Positions 1 through 7,167 are shown, numbered from the stretch's first letter. The stretch: 14,322 nt of DNA from Actinomycetes bacterium (GCA_023412515.1 JAEYNO010000428.1:1-14322), one strand, 5' to 3'. Notes: generated by a model from the letters alone, not told the origin. A program made the numbers and translations.

Positions 1-113
1 CGGCAGGTCGTGCACGCCGCCGCGAGCGTCGCGAGGTCGGGGGCGGCCGCGGCGGCCCGCACGACGTCGCCGGGCGTGGTCGGGACCGGGTGGCCGGCGT
101 CGGCGGCGGTCAC
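1..113 (-). CDS. 5' end of a possible UdgX/family-4 uracil-DNA glycosylase (partial)
   Basis: Reading leftward from a GTG at 113, an open frame runs off the window edge, so only about 37 residues are visible. It starts one base after the stop of the yciO-like gene (TGA 117-115), which suggests an operon with translational coupling. There is no convincing separate ribosome binding site. The visible protein has an Ala-rich lead, then a segment reading PDLATLAAACTTCR. A short helix followed by C-x-x-C resembles the N-terminus of iron-sulfur uracil-DNA glycosylases (family 4 and UdgX), where these cysteines ligate the 4Fe-4S cluster. The catalytic motifs lie outside the window, so the function is an inference from a short stretch. 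The reading frame is better supported than the name. Confidence 0.42.
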   Translation of the reverse strand, partial: MTAADAGHPVPTTPGDVVRAAAAAPDLATLAAACTTC

Positions 114-114
114 G

Positions 115-732
115 TCAGAAGCGTGTCGGGTCGCCCGCGCCCTCGCGCACGACCTCGGGCGCGCCGGACGTCCAGTCGACGACCGTGGTGGGGCCGGTCG
201 CGCGCTCGCCGCCGTCGACGACCGCGTCGAGCTGGTCGTCGAGCTCCTCCTTGATCTGCCAGCCCTCAATCATGGGCCAGTCGTGGCCGGGCATGAGCAG
301 CGAGGACGACAGCAGCGGCTCGCCGAGCTCGCGCAGGATCGCGCACGCGACCGGGTCGTCGGGGATGCGCACGCCCACCGAGCGCTTCTTGGGGTGCGCG
401 AGCCGGCGCGGGACCTCGGGCGTCGCGAGCAGGACGAACGTGTACGGCCCCGGGGTCGCGGCCTTGATGGCGCGGAACGCGCTGTTGTCGAGGTGCACGA
501 GCTGCCCGAGCTGCGCGAAGTCGGCGCACACGAGCGTGAAGTGGTGCCGGTCGTCGAGGTGCCGGATGCGGCGGATGCGCTCGGCGCCGTCGTGGTTGTC
601 CATGCGCGTGCCGAGCGCGTACATCGAGTCGGTCGGGTAGGCGATCACCGCGTCGTCGCGCAGCATCGCGACGACCTGCGCGATCGAGCGCGGCTGCGGG
701 TCGGTCGGGTGCACGTCGAGGTAGCGGGCCAT
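115..732 (-). CDS. yciO: YciO-family (Sua5/YciO/YrdC) protein
   Basis: This 205-aa protein is a single-domain member of the Sua5/YciO/YrdC fold, whose TsaC/Sua5 branch makes threonylcarbamoyl-AMP for the t6A37 modification of tRNA. It follows Escherichia coli YciO closely along its length. It has an HPTDP motif near residue 8, PTDSMYALG at residues 33-41 (the nucleotide/carbonate-binding strand), a basic RIRRIR segment, TPGPYTFVL, a PRR.AHPKKR segment, LSSSLLMPG, and a C-terminal PTTVVDWT...VVREGAGD. YciO is a separate clade from the essential TsaC/Sua5, and whether it supports t6A synthesis in vivo is uncertain. The ATG at 732 is chosen because homology begins there. Longer upstream frames lack homology. 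A TACGCT -10-like element lies 7 nt upstream, so the mRNA may be leaderless. The gene overlaps nothing and is followed one base later by a possible glycosylase gene. Confidence 0.9.
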   Translation of the reverse strand: MARYLDVHPTDPQPRSIAQVVAMLRDDAVIAYPTDSMYALGTRMDNHDGAERIRRIRHLDDRHHFTLVCADFAQLGQLVHLDNSAFRAIKAATPGPYTFVLLATPEVPRRLAHPKKRSVGVRIPDDPVACAILRELGEPLLSSSLLMPGHDWPMIEGWQIKEELDDQLDAVVDGGERATGPTTVVDWTSGAPEVVREGAGDPTRF

Positions 733-739
733 GGCGTCC

Positions 740-745
740 AGCGTA
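740..745 (-). promoter_or_regulatory. Candidate -10 element (TACGCT) for yciO, leaderless
   Basis: On the minus strand TACGCT fits the actinobacterial TAnnnT -10 consensus and ends 7 nt before the yciO ATG. Transcription would then start at or next to the ATG, and no Shine-Dalgarno sequence is visible. No good -35 hexamer is seen 16-18 bp upstream. The 10-mer TCCTACGCTG recurs upstream of the EF-G2 gene. Confidence 0.4.
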
Positions 746-791
746 GGAGCCGGGTCGCGGCGTCGCGCGTGCGACGGCCGCCCGGGCGCCG

Positions 792-926
792 TCAGCGGCT
801 GAGCAGCGTCTCCACCACCGGCAGGCCCAGGTGCGACGCGAGCGCCGGGTTCGCCACGACCCCCAGGACGCTCCCCAGGGCGACCGCCCCCGCGACCGAG
901 CACACACGTCGTAGCAGCGCGAACAC
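792..926 (-). CDS. Small 44-aa signal-peptide-like or single-pass membrane peptide
   Basis: A GTG at 926 is preceded by a strong ribosome binding site (GGAGGT, complement of 931-936) with a 4-nt spacer, and the frame runs 44 codons to TGA. I do not recognise the protein. It begins with a short basic segment (MFALLRR), then a hydrophobic stretch from about residue 8 to 25, then NPALAS at residues 26-31. That is a classic tripartite signal peptide with an Ala-x-Ala cleavage site after residue 30, which would release the 14-residue peptide SHLGLPVVETLLSR. It could equally stay in the membrane as a one-helix protein. The opening codons CTA, CGA and CGT are rare in this GC-rich genome. It is divergent from the ABC exporter at 1224 and lies 59 bp upstream of yciO. 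The good ribosome binding site and the organised sequence argue against a chance ORF. Confidence 0.6.
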   Translation of the reverse strand: MFALLRRVCSVAGAVALGSVLGVVANPALASHLGLPVVETLLSR

Positions 927-943
927 CGGGACCTCCGTCTCTG

Positions 944-966
944 CGGCCCGCCCGTGCGGCGGGCCG
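944..966 (-). repeat. Perfect 9-bp hairpin in the leader of the 44-aa gene
   Basis: The arms CGGCCCGCC (944-952) and GGCGGGCCG (958-966) are perfectly complementary around a 5-nt loop. On the minus strand the hairpin ends 7 nt before the GGAGGT ribosome binding site (936-931) of the small gene, so it would sit in its 5' UTR. It could stabilise the mRNA, limit ribosome access, or act as an operator. There is no T-tract and no upstream gene for it to terminate. Confidence 0.5.
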
Positions 967-1134
967 TGCCTCCAGCCTTCCGTCGCGCGCCCCGCCGGGA
1001 CATCCGGTGCACCCCCGGAACCGACCCCCCGGCTCACCCCACCCCGGTGCGGGGGCTGTCCCCGTCGATCCCACGAGGTCATCCGACGAATACGGCATAG
1101 CGACGCGCTGACCAGGACATACGTCCCCGGGGGC

Positions 1135-1167
1135 GACCCTGAGGGCATCCAGGGGGCGTTCAGGGTC
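1135..1167. promoter_or_regulatory. Operator-like inverted repeat GACCCTGA / TCAGGGTC
   Basis: Perfect 8-bp arms at 1135-1142 and 1160-1167 are separated by 17 bp. AGGG occurs three times at about one-turn spacing (1142-1145, 1151-1154, 1162-1165), the last two within TCCAGGG and TTCAGGG. Such phased or inverted elements upstream of an exporter operon suggest a regulator binding site. The regulator is unknown. Confidence 0.4.
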
Positions 1168-1223
1168 AGGCCCGGGGGTTTACCCGGTGTCGCGCAGGCC
1201 CCCGGCAGCGGGACGATCCTCGT

Positions 1224-2006
1224 GTGACCCTCACCGACACCTCGGCGCGCAGCAGCGCGCCCATCGCCACCGCCCGCGGCCTCGTGCGCACCTACGGCGC
1301 CGGCCCCACGGCCGTGCACGCCCTCGCGGGCGTCGACCTCGACGTCGAGCGCGGCAAGCTCACCGCCACCATGGGCCCCTCCGGCTCGGGCAAGTCCACG
1401 CTCATGCACTGCCTCGCCGGCCTCGACCGCCCCACCGCGGGCTCGGTCGTCGTCGACGGCGAGGAGGTGTCCGCGATGTCCGAGCGCCACCTCACGCGGC
1501 TGCGCCGCGACCGCATCGGCTTCGTCTTCCAGGCGTTCAACCTCGTGCCCACGCTCACCGCGCTCGAGAACATCACGCTGCCGCTCGACATCGCGCGCCG
1601 CCCCGTCGACCGCGAGCACCTCGACGCGGTGGTCCAGGCCGTCGGCCTCGCGGACCGCCTGCACCACAAGCCGGGCGAGCTGTCCGGCGGGCAGCAGCAG
1701 CGCGTCGCGTGCGCACGCGCGCTCGTCACGCGCCCGGCCGTCGTGTTCGCCGACGAGCCCACCGGCAACCTCGACTCGACGTCCGCGCACGAGGTGCTGT
1801 CGTTCCTGCGCCGCTCGGTCGACGAGCTCGGCCAGTCCATCGTCATGGTCACGCACGACGCGACCGCCGCGTCCTACGCCGACCGCGTGCTGTTCCTCGC
1901 CGACGGTCGCATCGTCGACGAGCTCACCGAGCCCACGCCCGACACGGTCCTCGAGCGCCTCGGCGCGCTGACCCGCCGCCCCGCCGCGCCCGTGAAGGCC
2001 GGCTGA
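1224..2006 (+). CDS. MacB/LolD-type ABC transporter ATP-binding protein
   Basis: This 260-aa ATPase powers the membrane permease encoded immediately downstream. All nucleotide-binding motifs are intact: Walker A GPSGSGKST (51-59), Q-loop around FVFQAFNL (Q103), ABC signature LSGGQQQR (153-160), Walker B VVFADEPTGNLD with catalytic E178, and H-loop H211. The PTGNLD and FQ.FNL signatures place it in the MacB/LolD/FtsE-like group, which uses ATP for mechanotransmission rather than classical substrate translocation. The start is a GTG. No strong Shine-Dalgarno is visible, only GGGACG about 8 nt upstream. The stop codon overlaps the permease ATG by one base (TGATG), so the two are translationally coupled. 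Substrate is not predictable. Antimicrobial peptide or lipoprotein-related export, or cell-envelope stress response, are typical roles for the family. Confidence 0.95.
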   Translation: MTLTDTSARSSAPIATARGLVRTYGAGPTAVHALAGVDLDVERGKLTATMGPSGSGKSTLMHCLAGLDRPTAGSVVVDGEEVSAMSERHLTRLRRDRIGFVFQAFNLVPTLTALENITLPLDIARRPVDREHLDAVVQAVGLADRLHHKPGELSGGQQQRVACARALVTRPAVVFADEPTGNLDSTSAHEVLSFLRRSVDELGQSIVMVTHDATAASYADRVLFLADGRIVDELTEPTPDTVLERLGALTRRPAAPVKAG

Positions 2007-4594
2007 TGCTCCGGGTGACCCTGCGCGGGGTCCGTGCGCACGCCGTGCGCTTCGCGCTCTCCATCCTCGCGGTCGCGCTCGGCGTCTCGTTCGTCGCCGG
2101 CACGTTCGCGCTGCGCACGATGATGTCCGACACGTTCCACGGCATCGTCGACGCGTCTGCCCCCGCCGACGCGTACCTGCGCGGCGCCGACGAGGCCCCG
2201 AGCGCCGCGTCCGCCGGCGGCGTCGGCGTCGGCGAGTCCCGCACGCCGGTCTCGGTCGAGCTGGCCGACGCGGTCGCCGACGTCCCCGGCGTGCGCGCCG
2301 CGGTCGCCGACGTCTCGGGCCCGATCGTCCTGGTCGGTGCCGACGGCACGGCCGTGCAGTCCACCCAGGCGCCCTCGATCGCCGTCGCGAGCCAGTCCGC
2401 CGACCCGACGTTCGGGATCGTCGCCGGCCGTGCGCCGGTCGGTGACGGGGAGGTCGCGCTCGAGCAGAAGACGCTCGAGTCCTCCGGTCTCGCGATCGGC
2501 GACCGCACGCGCGTCGTCGTGTCGGGCGAGGTACGGGACGTCGAGGTCGTCGGCGAGATCTCCGGCGGCGGTCCGATGGCCGGTGCCACGCTCGTCTTCC
2601 TCGACCCCGCCGTCGCGGAGGCGGCCTACGCGCCGGACGGGCTCGTGCCGACCGTCTCGGTCTACGCCGAGGACGGCGTGAGCGAGCAGCAGCTCGTCGA
2701 CCGGATCGACGCCGCGATCGACGACGGCACCGTGGGTGCCGCCGCGGACGGTGCCGAGGTCGTCACGGGCGACACGCTGCGCGACGGCCTGCGGGGCGAC
2801 ATCGACCAGATGCTCGGCTTCGTCACGTCGTTCCTCATGATCTTCGCGGTCATCTCGCTGTTCGTCGGCGGGTACCTCATCTCCAACACGTTCACGATGT
2901 CGGTGCGGCAGCGGGTCCGGGAGTTCGCGCTGCTGCGTGCCGTGGGCGCGTCCCCCGCGCAGGTGTTCGCGGTGGTCGTCGGGCAGGCCGTGCTCGTGGG
3001 CCTGGTGGGTGCGGCGGTCGGCGTGGCCGGCGGCCTGGGCCTGGTGGCGCTCCTGCGCGTCGTGTTCGAGCAGATGGGCATGGACCTGGTCGGCAGCATC
3101 CCGCTCGACGCGACGACCGTCGCGCTGTGCCTCGCCATCGGCGCGGTCGTCTCGGCGGTCGCCGCGGCGATCCCCGGCCGGCGTGCCGCGCTCGTCGCCC
3201 CCGTCGAGGCCATGCGCGGCGAGGTCACCGTCCCGGAGCGGTCGCTGCGCGTGCGGGGTCTGGTCGGCGGCGTCGTCGTCGCGCTGGGCGCCGCCGCGGT
3301 GCTGTTCGCGGCGCTGCGGCCCGAGTCGGGTGCCGCCGAGGGCCTGCTCGGTGCGGGTGCCGGCGTGGTGCTGATCGGCGTTCTCGTCGCGGCGCCCTCG
3401 ATGTCGCGCGCCGTGGTGCGCGTGCTCGCGGTGCCGTTCGTCAAGGGGCTGCCGCCCGTCGGCCGTCTCGCGCAGGGCAACGTCGTGCGCAACCCGCGCC
3501 GCACCGCCAGCACCGCGGGCGCCCTCGTCATCGGCATGGCGCTCGTCGGCGGGGTGTCCGTCATCGCGGCGACCACGCAGGCGTCGCTGGTCTCGACCGT
3601 CGAGAGCAGCACGACCGCCGACCTGGTGCTCCGCTCCGCGAACGGCACGATCCCGGCGGGTGCGGTCAGCGACGTCGAGGGGCTGCCCGAGGCGGGACGC
3701 GCCAGCGCGGTGACGTTCGCGCCGGTCGCCGTCTCACCGGAGCCGGGCGTGGACCCCGGCGTCGGTGGCGTCGGCTTCGTCGTGGCCAGCCCGCCCGACC
3801 TGCTCGGCTCCACGGTCACGGTCGACGTCGTCGACGGCGACACGGACGCGCTCGACGCGACGCACGCGGTCGTCAACCAGAACGTGATCGGCGAGGGCTG
3901 GAAGGTCGGCGACGAGCTCGTCGTCCGCTCGGCCACGGCGGAGCGGACGCTCACGGTCGCCGCGGTCATCAAGACCCGGGTGCTCGGCGCGCCGGTCCTC
4001 GTGACGCCCGACGTGCTCGACGCGCTGGCCCCTGCCGCGTCGCAGCTCACCGACACGGTGTTCGTCGACGCCGCGGCGGGCGTGAGCGCCGCCGAGCTGC
4101 GCTCGGCCGTGACCGACGCGGTCGCGCCCTACGTCGTGGTGTCCGTGCAGGACCGTGACCAGTTCGTCGACCAGATGGCGAGCCAGGTCGACCAGCTGCT
4201 GGTCATCCTGTACGCGCTGCTCGGGCTGTCGCTGCTCATCGCGGTGCTCGGCATCGTCAACACGCTCGCGCTGTCCGTGATCGAGCGGACGCGGGAGATC
4301 GGCCTGCTGCGGGCGGTCGGCCTGGGCCGGCTGCAGCTCGCGGGCGTCGTCACCGTCGAGTCGGTGCTGACCGCGGTGTTCGGCACGGTGGTCGGGCTCG
4401 GCGTGGGCGTGGGGCTGGCCTCGGTCCTGCCCCGGGTCTTCGCCGAGGAGGGGCTCGACCAGCTCGTCATCCCGTGGGGCGGCCTGGCCGCGATGCTCGG
4501 CATCGCGATCGTGGTCGGCGTGCTGGCGGCGCTGTGGCCCGGGACGCGCGCGGCGCGCCTGCGCGTGCTCGACGCGATCGCCACGCCGGACTGA
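2006..4594 (+). CDS. FtsX-like ABC permease (duplicated FtsX domain, 862 aa)
   Basis: This is the membrane partner of the ATPase upstream, starting at the ATG that overlaps its stop. It has about ten hydrophobic segments. TM1 lies near residues 16-36, followed by a roughly 230-residue extracellular domain (MacB periplasmic-core-like). A first FtsX domain has TMs near 270-295, 320-350 and 371-391, with the conserved cytoplasmic VREFALLRAVGAS motif. Two central helices lie near 419-437 and 447-465, then TM7 near 502-525 and a second extracellular domain. A second FtsX domain has TMs near 729-753, 778-802 and 825-847, with the matching TREIGLLRAVGL motif. This duplicated architecture of 800-900 residues is usual for actinobacterial exporters in which one polypeptide carries both halves. 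The protein appears intact, ending a short way after the last helix. A strong hairpin follows the stop. Confidence 0.93.
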   Translation: MLRVTLRGVRAHAVRFALSILAVALGVSFVAGTFALRTMMSDTFHGIVDASAPADAYLRGADEAPSAASAGGVGVGESRTPVSVELADAVADVPGVRAAVADVSGPIVLVGADGTAVQSTQAPSIAVASQSADPTFGIVAGRAPVGDGEVALEQKTLESSGLAIGDRTRVVVSGEVRDVEVVGEISGGGPMAGATLVFLDPAVAEAAYAPDGLVPTVSVYAEDGVSEQQLVDRIDAAIDDGTVGAAADGAEVVTGDTLRDGLRGDIDQMLGFVTSFLMIFAVISLFVGGYLISNTFTMSVRQRVREFALLRAVGASPAQVFAVVVGQAVLVGLVGAAVGVAGGLGLVALLRVVFEQMGMDLVGSIPLDATTVALCLAIGAVVSAVAAAIPGRRAALVAPVEAMRGEVTVPERSLRVRGLVGGVVVALGAAAVLFAALRPESGAAEGLLGAGAGVVLIGVLVAAPSMSRAVVRVLAVPFVKGLPPVGRLAQGNVVRNPRRTASTAGALVIGMALVGGVSVIAATTQASLVSTVESSTTADLVLRSANGTIPAGAVSDVEGLPEAGRASAVTFAPVAVSPEPGVDPGVGGVGFVVASPPDLLGSTVTVDVVDGDTDALDATHAVVNQNVIGEGWKVGDELVVRSATAERTLTVAAVIKTRVLGAPVLVTPDVLDALAPAASQLTDTVFVDAAAGVSAAELRSAVTDAVAPYVVVSVQDRDQFVDQMASQVDQLLVILYALLGLSLLIAVLGIVNTLALSVIERTREIGLLRAVGLGRLQLAGVVTVESVLTAVFGTVVGLGVGVGLASVLPRVFAEEGLDQLVIPWGGLAAMLGIAIVVGVLAALWPGTRAARLRVLDAIATPD

Positions 4595-4619
4595 CGGGCG
4601 CTCGCGGGGCGGGGCCGGC

Positions 4620-4658
4620 ACGGGCCGGGTGCGGAGGAGGGAACCGCACCCGGCCCGT
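4620..4658. terminator. Bidirectional hairpin terminator between convergent genes
   Basis: Perfect 15-bp arms (4620-4634 and 4644-4658, ACGGGCCGGGTGCGG and its complement) flank a 9-nt loop. The hairpin lies 26 bp after the permease stop and 25 bp past the stop of the convergent MazG-like gene. There is no T-tract, as is common in high-GC actinobacteria. It could serve both strands. Confidence 0.8.
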
Positions 4659-4682
4659 CCGGCGTCCGTGGGCGGCGCGCCG

Positions 4683-5030
4683 TCAGGGCTTGTCGGGGGC
4701 GACGCCGCGGACGTCGGCCGCCGGGAACCGGCGGTGCGAGTCGGCGAGCTTCGCTCGGGTGACGGCACCCAGGTCGACGCCCAGCACGTCGGCGAGCCGC
4801 AGCAGGTACACCAGCACGTCCGCCATCTCCTCGCCGGCACGCGCCCGCCGGTCGGGTGCCGAGAACCGCTCGACCGCCTCGTCGGCGGGCACCCACTGGA
4901 ACAGCTCGGCGAGCTCGCCGACCTCGCCGACGAGCGCGAGCACGAGCGACTTCGGGTCGTGGAACTGCTCCCAGTCGCGCTCGCGGGAGAACTCGCGCAC
5001 GGCCGCCGTCAGGTCGTCGATGTCCGTCAC
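4683..5030 (-). CDS. MazG-like nucleotide pyrophosphohydrolase
   Basis: This 115-aa protein is a compact all-alpha NTP pyrophosphatase of the MazG/dCTPase (RS21-C6-like) type. Such enzymes hydrolyse (d)NTPs to NMP and PPi and are thought to clean nucleotide pools. The N-terminal signature RDWEQFHDPKSL is typical of this group. The metal-binding residues are in place: E36 and E39 in the GEVGELAELFQW helix, and E68 and D71 in GEEMADVLVYLLRLAD. The length matches the family's single-domain enzymes rather than full MazG. The GTG at 5030 is selected because homology starts with the first helix directly after it. The nearby ATG at 5038 is out of frame and stops after three codons. It lies 35 bp behind the EF-G2 gene on the same strand and probably shares its transcript. 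Confidence 0.88.
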   Translation of the reverse strand: MTDIDDLTAAVREFSRERDWEQFHDPKSLVLALVGEVGELAELFQWVPADEAVERFSAPDRRARAGEEMADVLVYLLRLADVLGVDLGAVTRAKLADSHRRFPAADVRGVAPDKP

Positions 5031-5065
5031 GGGCCCATCATCGCGTGCCCGCGCCCGGCCCGCGG

Positions 5066-7126
5066 TCAGGCCGGTGCCAGGTGCTCCGGGCAGGGCGCGT
5101 AGTGGTCCGGCTCGACCGTGACGTCCCCGCGCCCGCCCGTCAGCGAGCGCAGGTCCAGCACGTAGCGGGTCAGCTCGGCCTCCGGCACGGTCGCCTCGAC
5201 CGCGACGTCGCCGTCGTCGAGCGCCGCGGTGTCGGTGATGCGCCCGCGCCGCGCGGACAGGTCGCTCATGACGTCGCCCTGCGCGGACGACGGCACCGTC
5301 AGACGCACCCGGCACACCGGCTCCAGCACGACCGTGCCCGCCGCCGCGAGCGCGTCCCGCAGGCCCGCGGCCGCCGCCGTGCGGAACGCCATGTCGGACG
5401 AGTCGACCGCGTGCGCCCTGCCGTCGACGACCTCGACGCGCACGTCCACCACCGGGTAGCCGTGCGGGCCGCCCGCGGCCATCGCGTCGCGCACGCCGCG
5501 CTCGACGGCCGGCAGGTACGACCGGGGGATCGCGCCGCCCACCACCGAGTCGACGAACGCGAAGCCCTCGCCGCGCGGCAGCGGCTGCACGCGCAGCTGC
5601 ACGACCGCGAACTGCCCGTGCCCATCCGACTGCTTCTTGACGCGTCCCTCGGCGGCGGCCTCGTGCGCGATCGTCTCGCGGTAGCCGACCGGCACGTCGG
5701 ACGTGCGCACGTGCACGCCGAACACGCGCGCGAGCCGTTCGAGCGCCACGGCCAGGTGCGTGTCGCCGAGGCCGCGCAGCACGGTGCGGCCGGCGACGCG
5801 GTCGACCGCGAGCGTCGGGTCCTCGGCCACGAGCCGGGCGAGCGCGGCGGACAGGCGGTCGTCGTCGGACTGCGTGACCGGGTCGAGCGCGAGCGCGTAC
5901 CCGGCGTGCCGGGCGCGCGGCGGCGGTGCGGTGACGAACGTGCCGGGCGTGCCCTTGCCGGCCAGCAGCGACCCCGCGGGGGTGCCCGTGAGCTTCGCGA
6001 CCGCGGCCACCTGCCCCGCGACCACCGCGTCGACCGGCTCGTGCTCCTTGCCGCGGAGCCGGAACAGGCCCGGCACGCGCTCCTCGACGCGCGTCGTGGT
6101 GTTGACCAGCCGGTCGCCGGGTCGCACGGTGCCGGAGAGCACCCGGAACACCGTGACCTGCCCGACGAACGGGTCGGCCACGGTGCGGAACGCGTGCAGC
6201 AGCGCGGGGCCGTCGGGGTCGGGTGCGACGGGCACCTCGGTGTCGCCGGCGCGGACCGTGCGGGTCCGCGCGTCGGGGCCGGGGCACAGCGCGCACAGCA
6301 GGTCCGCGAGGCGGTCCACGCCGACGCCCGTGGTGCCCGACGCGACAAGCACGGGCACGGCGAGCCCCGCGCCGACCTCCCGCGCGAGCGCGCGCCCGAG
6401 CTCGGCGGGCGTCGGCTCGTCGCCCGCGAGGTAGCGCTCGAGCTGGTCGTCGTCGTGCGCGACGATCTCCTCGGTGACCTCCTCGTGCAGGCGGTGCTCC
6501 TCGTCGGCGACGCCCGCGGGCAGCGCCTCGTCGCGGTGCCGCCCGTCCGCGTCGTACGCGTGGCCGGCCTCGCTCAGCACGTCCGCGACGCCCGTGAACC
6601 CGGCCTCGTCGCCGAACGGCAGCTCGAGCGGCACGAGCCGCGCGTCGCCGAACGTCGCCCGCAGGTCGTCCAGCACGCGGTGGAAGTCCGCGCGCGCCTT
6701 GTCCTCCTTCGTCACGACGACGACGCGCGGCACGCCCGCCTCGCGCGCCGCGCGCCACGCCAGGTGCGTGCCCGCCTGCACGCCGTCGATGGCGCTGACC
6801 ACGACCACCGCGAGGTCGGCGACCGACAGCGCGGCGTCGACCGCGCCCGCGAAGTCGAGCGACCCGGGCGTGTCGAGCAGCGTCACGTCGTACCCGCGGC
6901 CGTCGTCGGCGCGCCAGCGCAGGGGCGCCACGCCGAGCGCGAGCGAGACGCCGCGGGCGATCTCCTCGGGCTCGTGGTCGCTCACCGTGCTGCCGTCCTC
7001 GACGCGCCCCGCGCGGGGGATCGCGCCGGCGCGGTGCAGCAGCGCCTCGGTGAGCGTCGTCTTGCCGGAGCCGGACGCGCCGAGCAGCGCGACCGTGCGG
7101 GATCGGGGCGTCGTCGCCTGGTCCAT
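5066..7126 (-). CDS. fusA2: EF-G-like translation GTPase (EF-G2)
   Basis: This 686-aa protein has the full five-domain EF-G layout. The N-terminal GTPase domain has a P-loop GASGSGKTT at residues 16-24, followed by the domain II barrel, domain III, domain IV with the HAVDSSDMAF signature at its tip region, and C-terminal domain V (SAQGDVMSDLSARRGRI). Several residues differ from canonical EF-G. Switch I reads RGVSL (59-62) instead of RGITI. G3 reads DTPGSLDF (85-92), with Ser89 replacing the catalytic His. G4 reads TKED (139-142) instead of NKxD. These match the EF-G2 class, a paralogue of the essential EF-G. From what I recall, the mycobacterial EF-G2 binds GTP but lacks ribosome-stimulated GTPase activity. 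The ATG at 7126 has a good Shine-Dalgarno (GGGAGGG, 5 nt away). The canonical fusA would be expected elsewhere, in the str operon. Confidence 0.93.
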   Translation of the reverse strand: MDQATTPRSRTVALLGASGSGKTTLTEALLHRAGAIPRAGRVEDGSTVSDHEPEEIARGVSLALGVAPLRWRADDGRGYDVTLLDTPGSLDFAGAVDAALSVADLAVVVVSAIDGVQAGTHLAWRAAREAGVPRVVVVTKEDKARADFHRVLDDLRATFGDARLVPLELPFGDEAGFTGVADVLSEAGHAYDADGRHRDEALPAGVADEEHRLHEEVTEEIVAHDDDQLERYLAGDEPTPAELGRALAREVGAGLAVPVLVASGTTGVGVDRLADLLCALCPGPDARTRTVRAGDTEVPVAPDPDGPALLHAFRTVADPFVGQVTVFRVLSGTVRPGDRLVNTTTRVEERVPGLFRLRGKEHEPVDAVVAGQVAAVAKLTGTPAGSLLAGKGTPGTFVTAPPPRARHAGYALALDPVTQSDDDRLSAALARLVAEDPTLAVDRVAGRTVLRGLGDTHLAVALERLARVFGVHVRTSDVPVGYRETIAHEAAAEGRVKKQSDGHGQFAVVQLRVQPLPRGEGFAFVDSVVGGAIPRSYLPAVERGVRDAMAAGGPHGYPVVDVRVEVVDGRAHAVDSSDMAFRTAAAAGLRDALAAAGTVVLEPVCRVRLTVPSSAQGDVMSDLSARRGRITDTAALDDGDVAVEATVPEAELTRYVLDLRSLTGGRGDVTVEPDHYAPCPEHLAPA

Positions 7127-7161
7127 GAGGACCCTCCCACGCTGGAGGTTGTCGTCCCGTC

Positions 7162-7167
7162 AGCGTA
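7162..7167 (-). promoter_or_regulatory. Candidate -10 element (TACGCT) for the EF-G2 gene
   Basis: On the minus strand TACGCT (7167 down to 7162) sits 35 bp ahead of the EF-G2 start, which would give a 5' UTR of about 28-30 nt carrying the GGGAGGG ribosome binding site. The surrounding 10-mer TCCTACGCTG is identical to that upstream of yciO. No clear -35 is seen. Confidence 0.4.

Larger units (their letters stand above)
927..1223. promoter_or_regulatory. Divergent intergenic region between the small peptide gene and the ABC exporter
   Basis: This 297-bp region must contain the promoters of both divergent transcription units. Apart from the hairpin at 944-966 and the inverted repeat at 1135-1167, it has a relatively AT-rich patch near 1085-1102 (GACGAATACGGCATAGCGAC). 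There is also a short inverted repeat GGAC-atac-GTCC (1115-1126), and alternative GC hairpins CCGGG/CCCGG (1172-1176/1183-1187) or CCGGGGG/CCCCCGG (1172-1178/1199-1205) just ahead of the ATPase start. No confident -35/-10 pair can be named. I see no additional gene here. Confidence 0.45.

Noticed and set aside
10..1227. 405-codon open frame on the plus strand over yciO and the divergent intergenic region
   Set aside because: Compositionally biased Arg/Ala/Val-rich translation with no motif, antisense to the well-supported yciO frame. Typical of GC-rich shadow frames.
792..1856. 354-codon minus frame spanning the small peptide and the ABC ATPase
   Set aside because: Most of it is antisense to the ATPase and lacks protein-like features. 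Only the last 44 codons, with their own ribosome binding site, look real.
4683..6758. 691-codon minus frame ending in the MazG-like protein
   Set aside because: The portion upstream of 5030 lies in a wrong frame inside the EF-G2 gene and is Arg/Ala low-complexity, so it is not a fusion protein.
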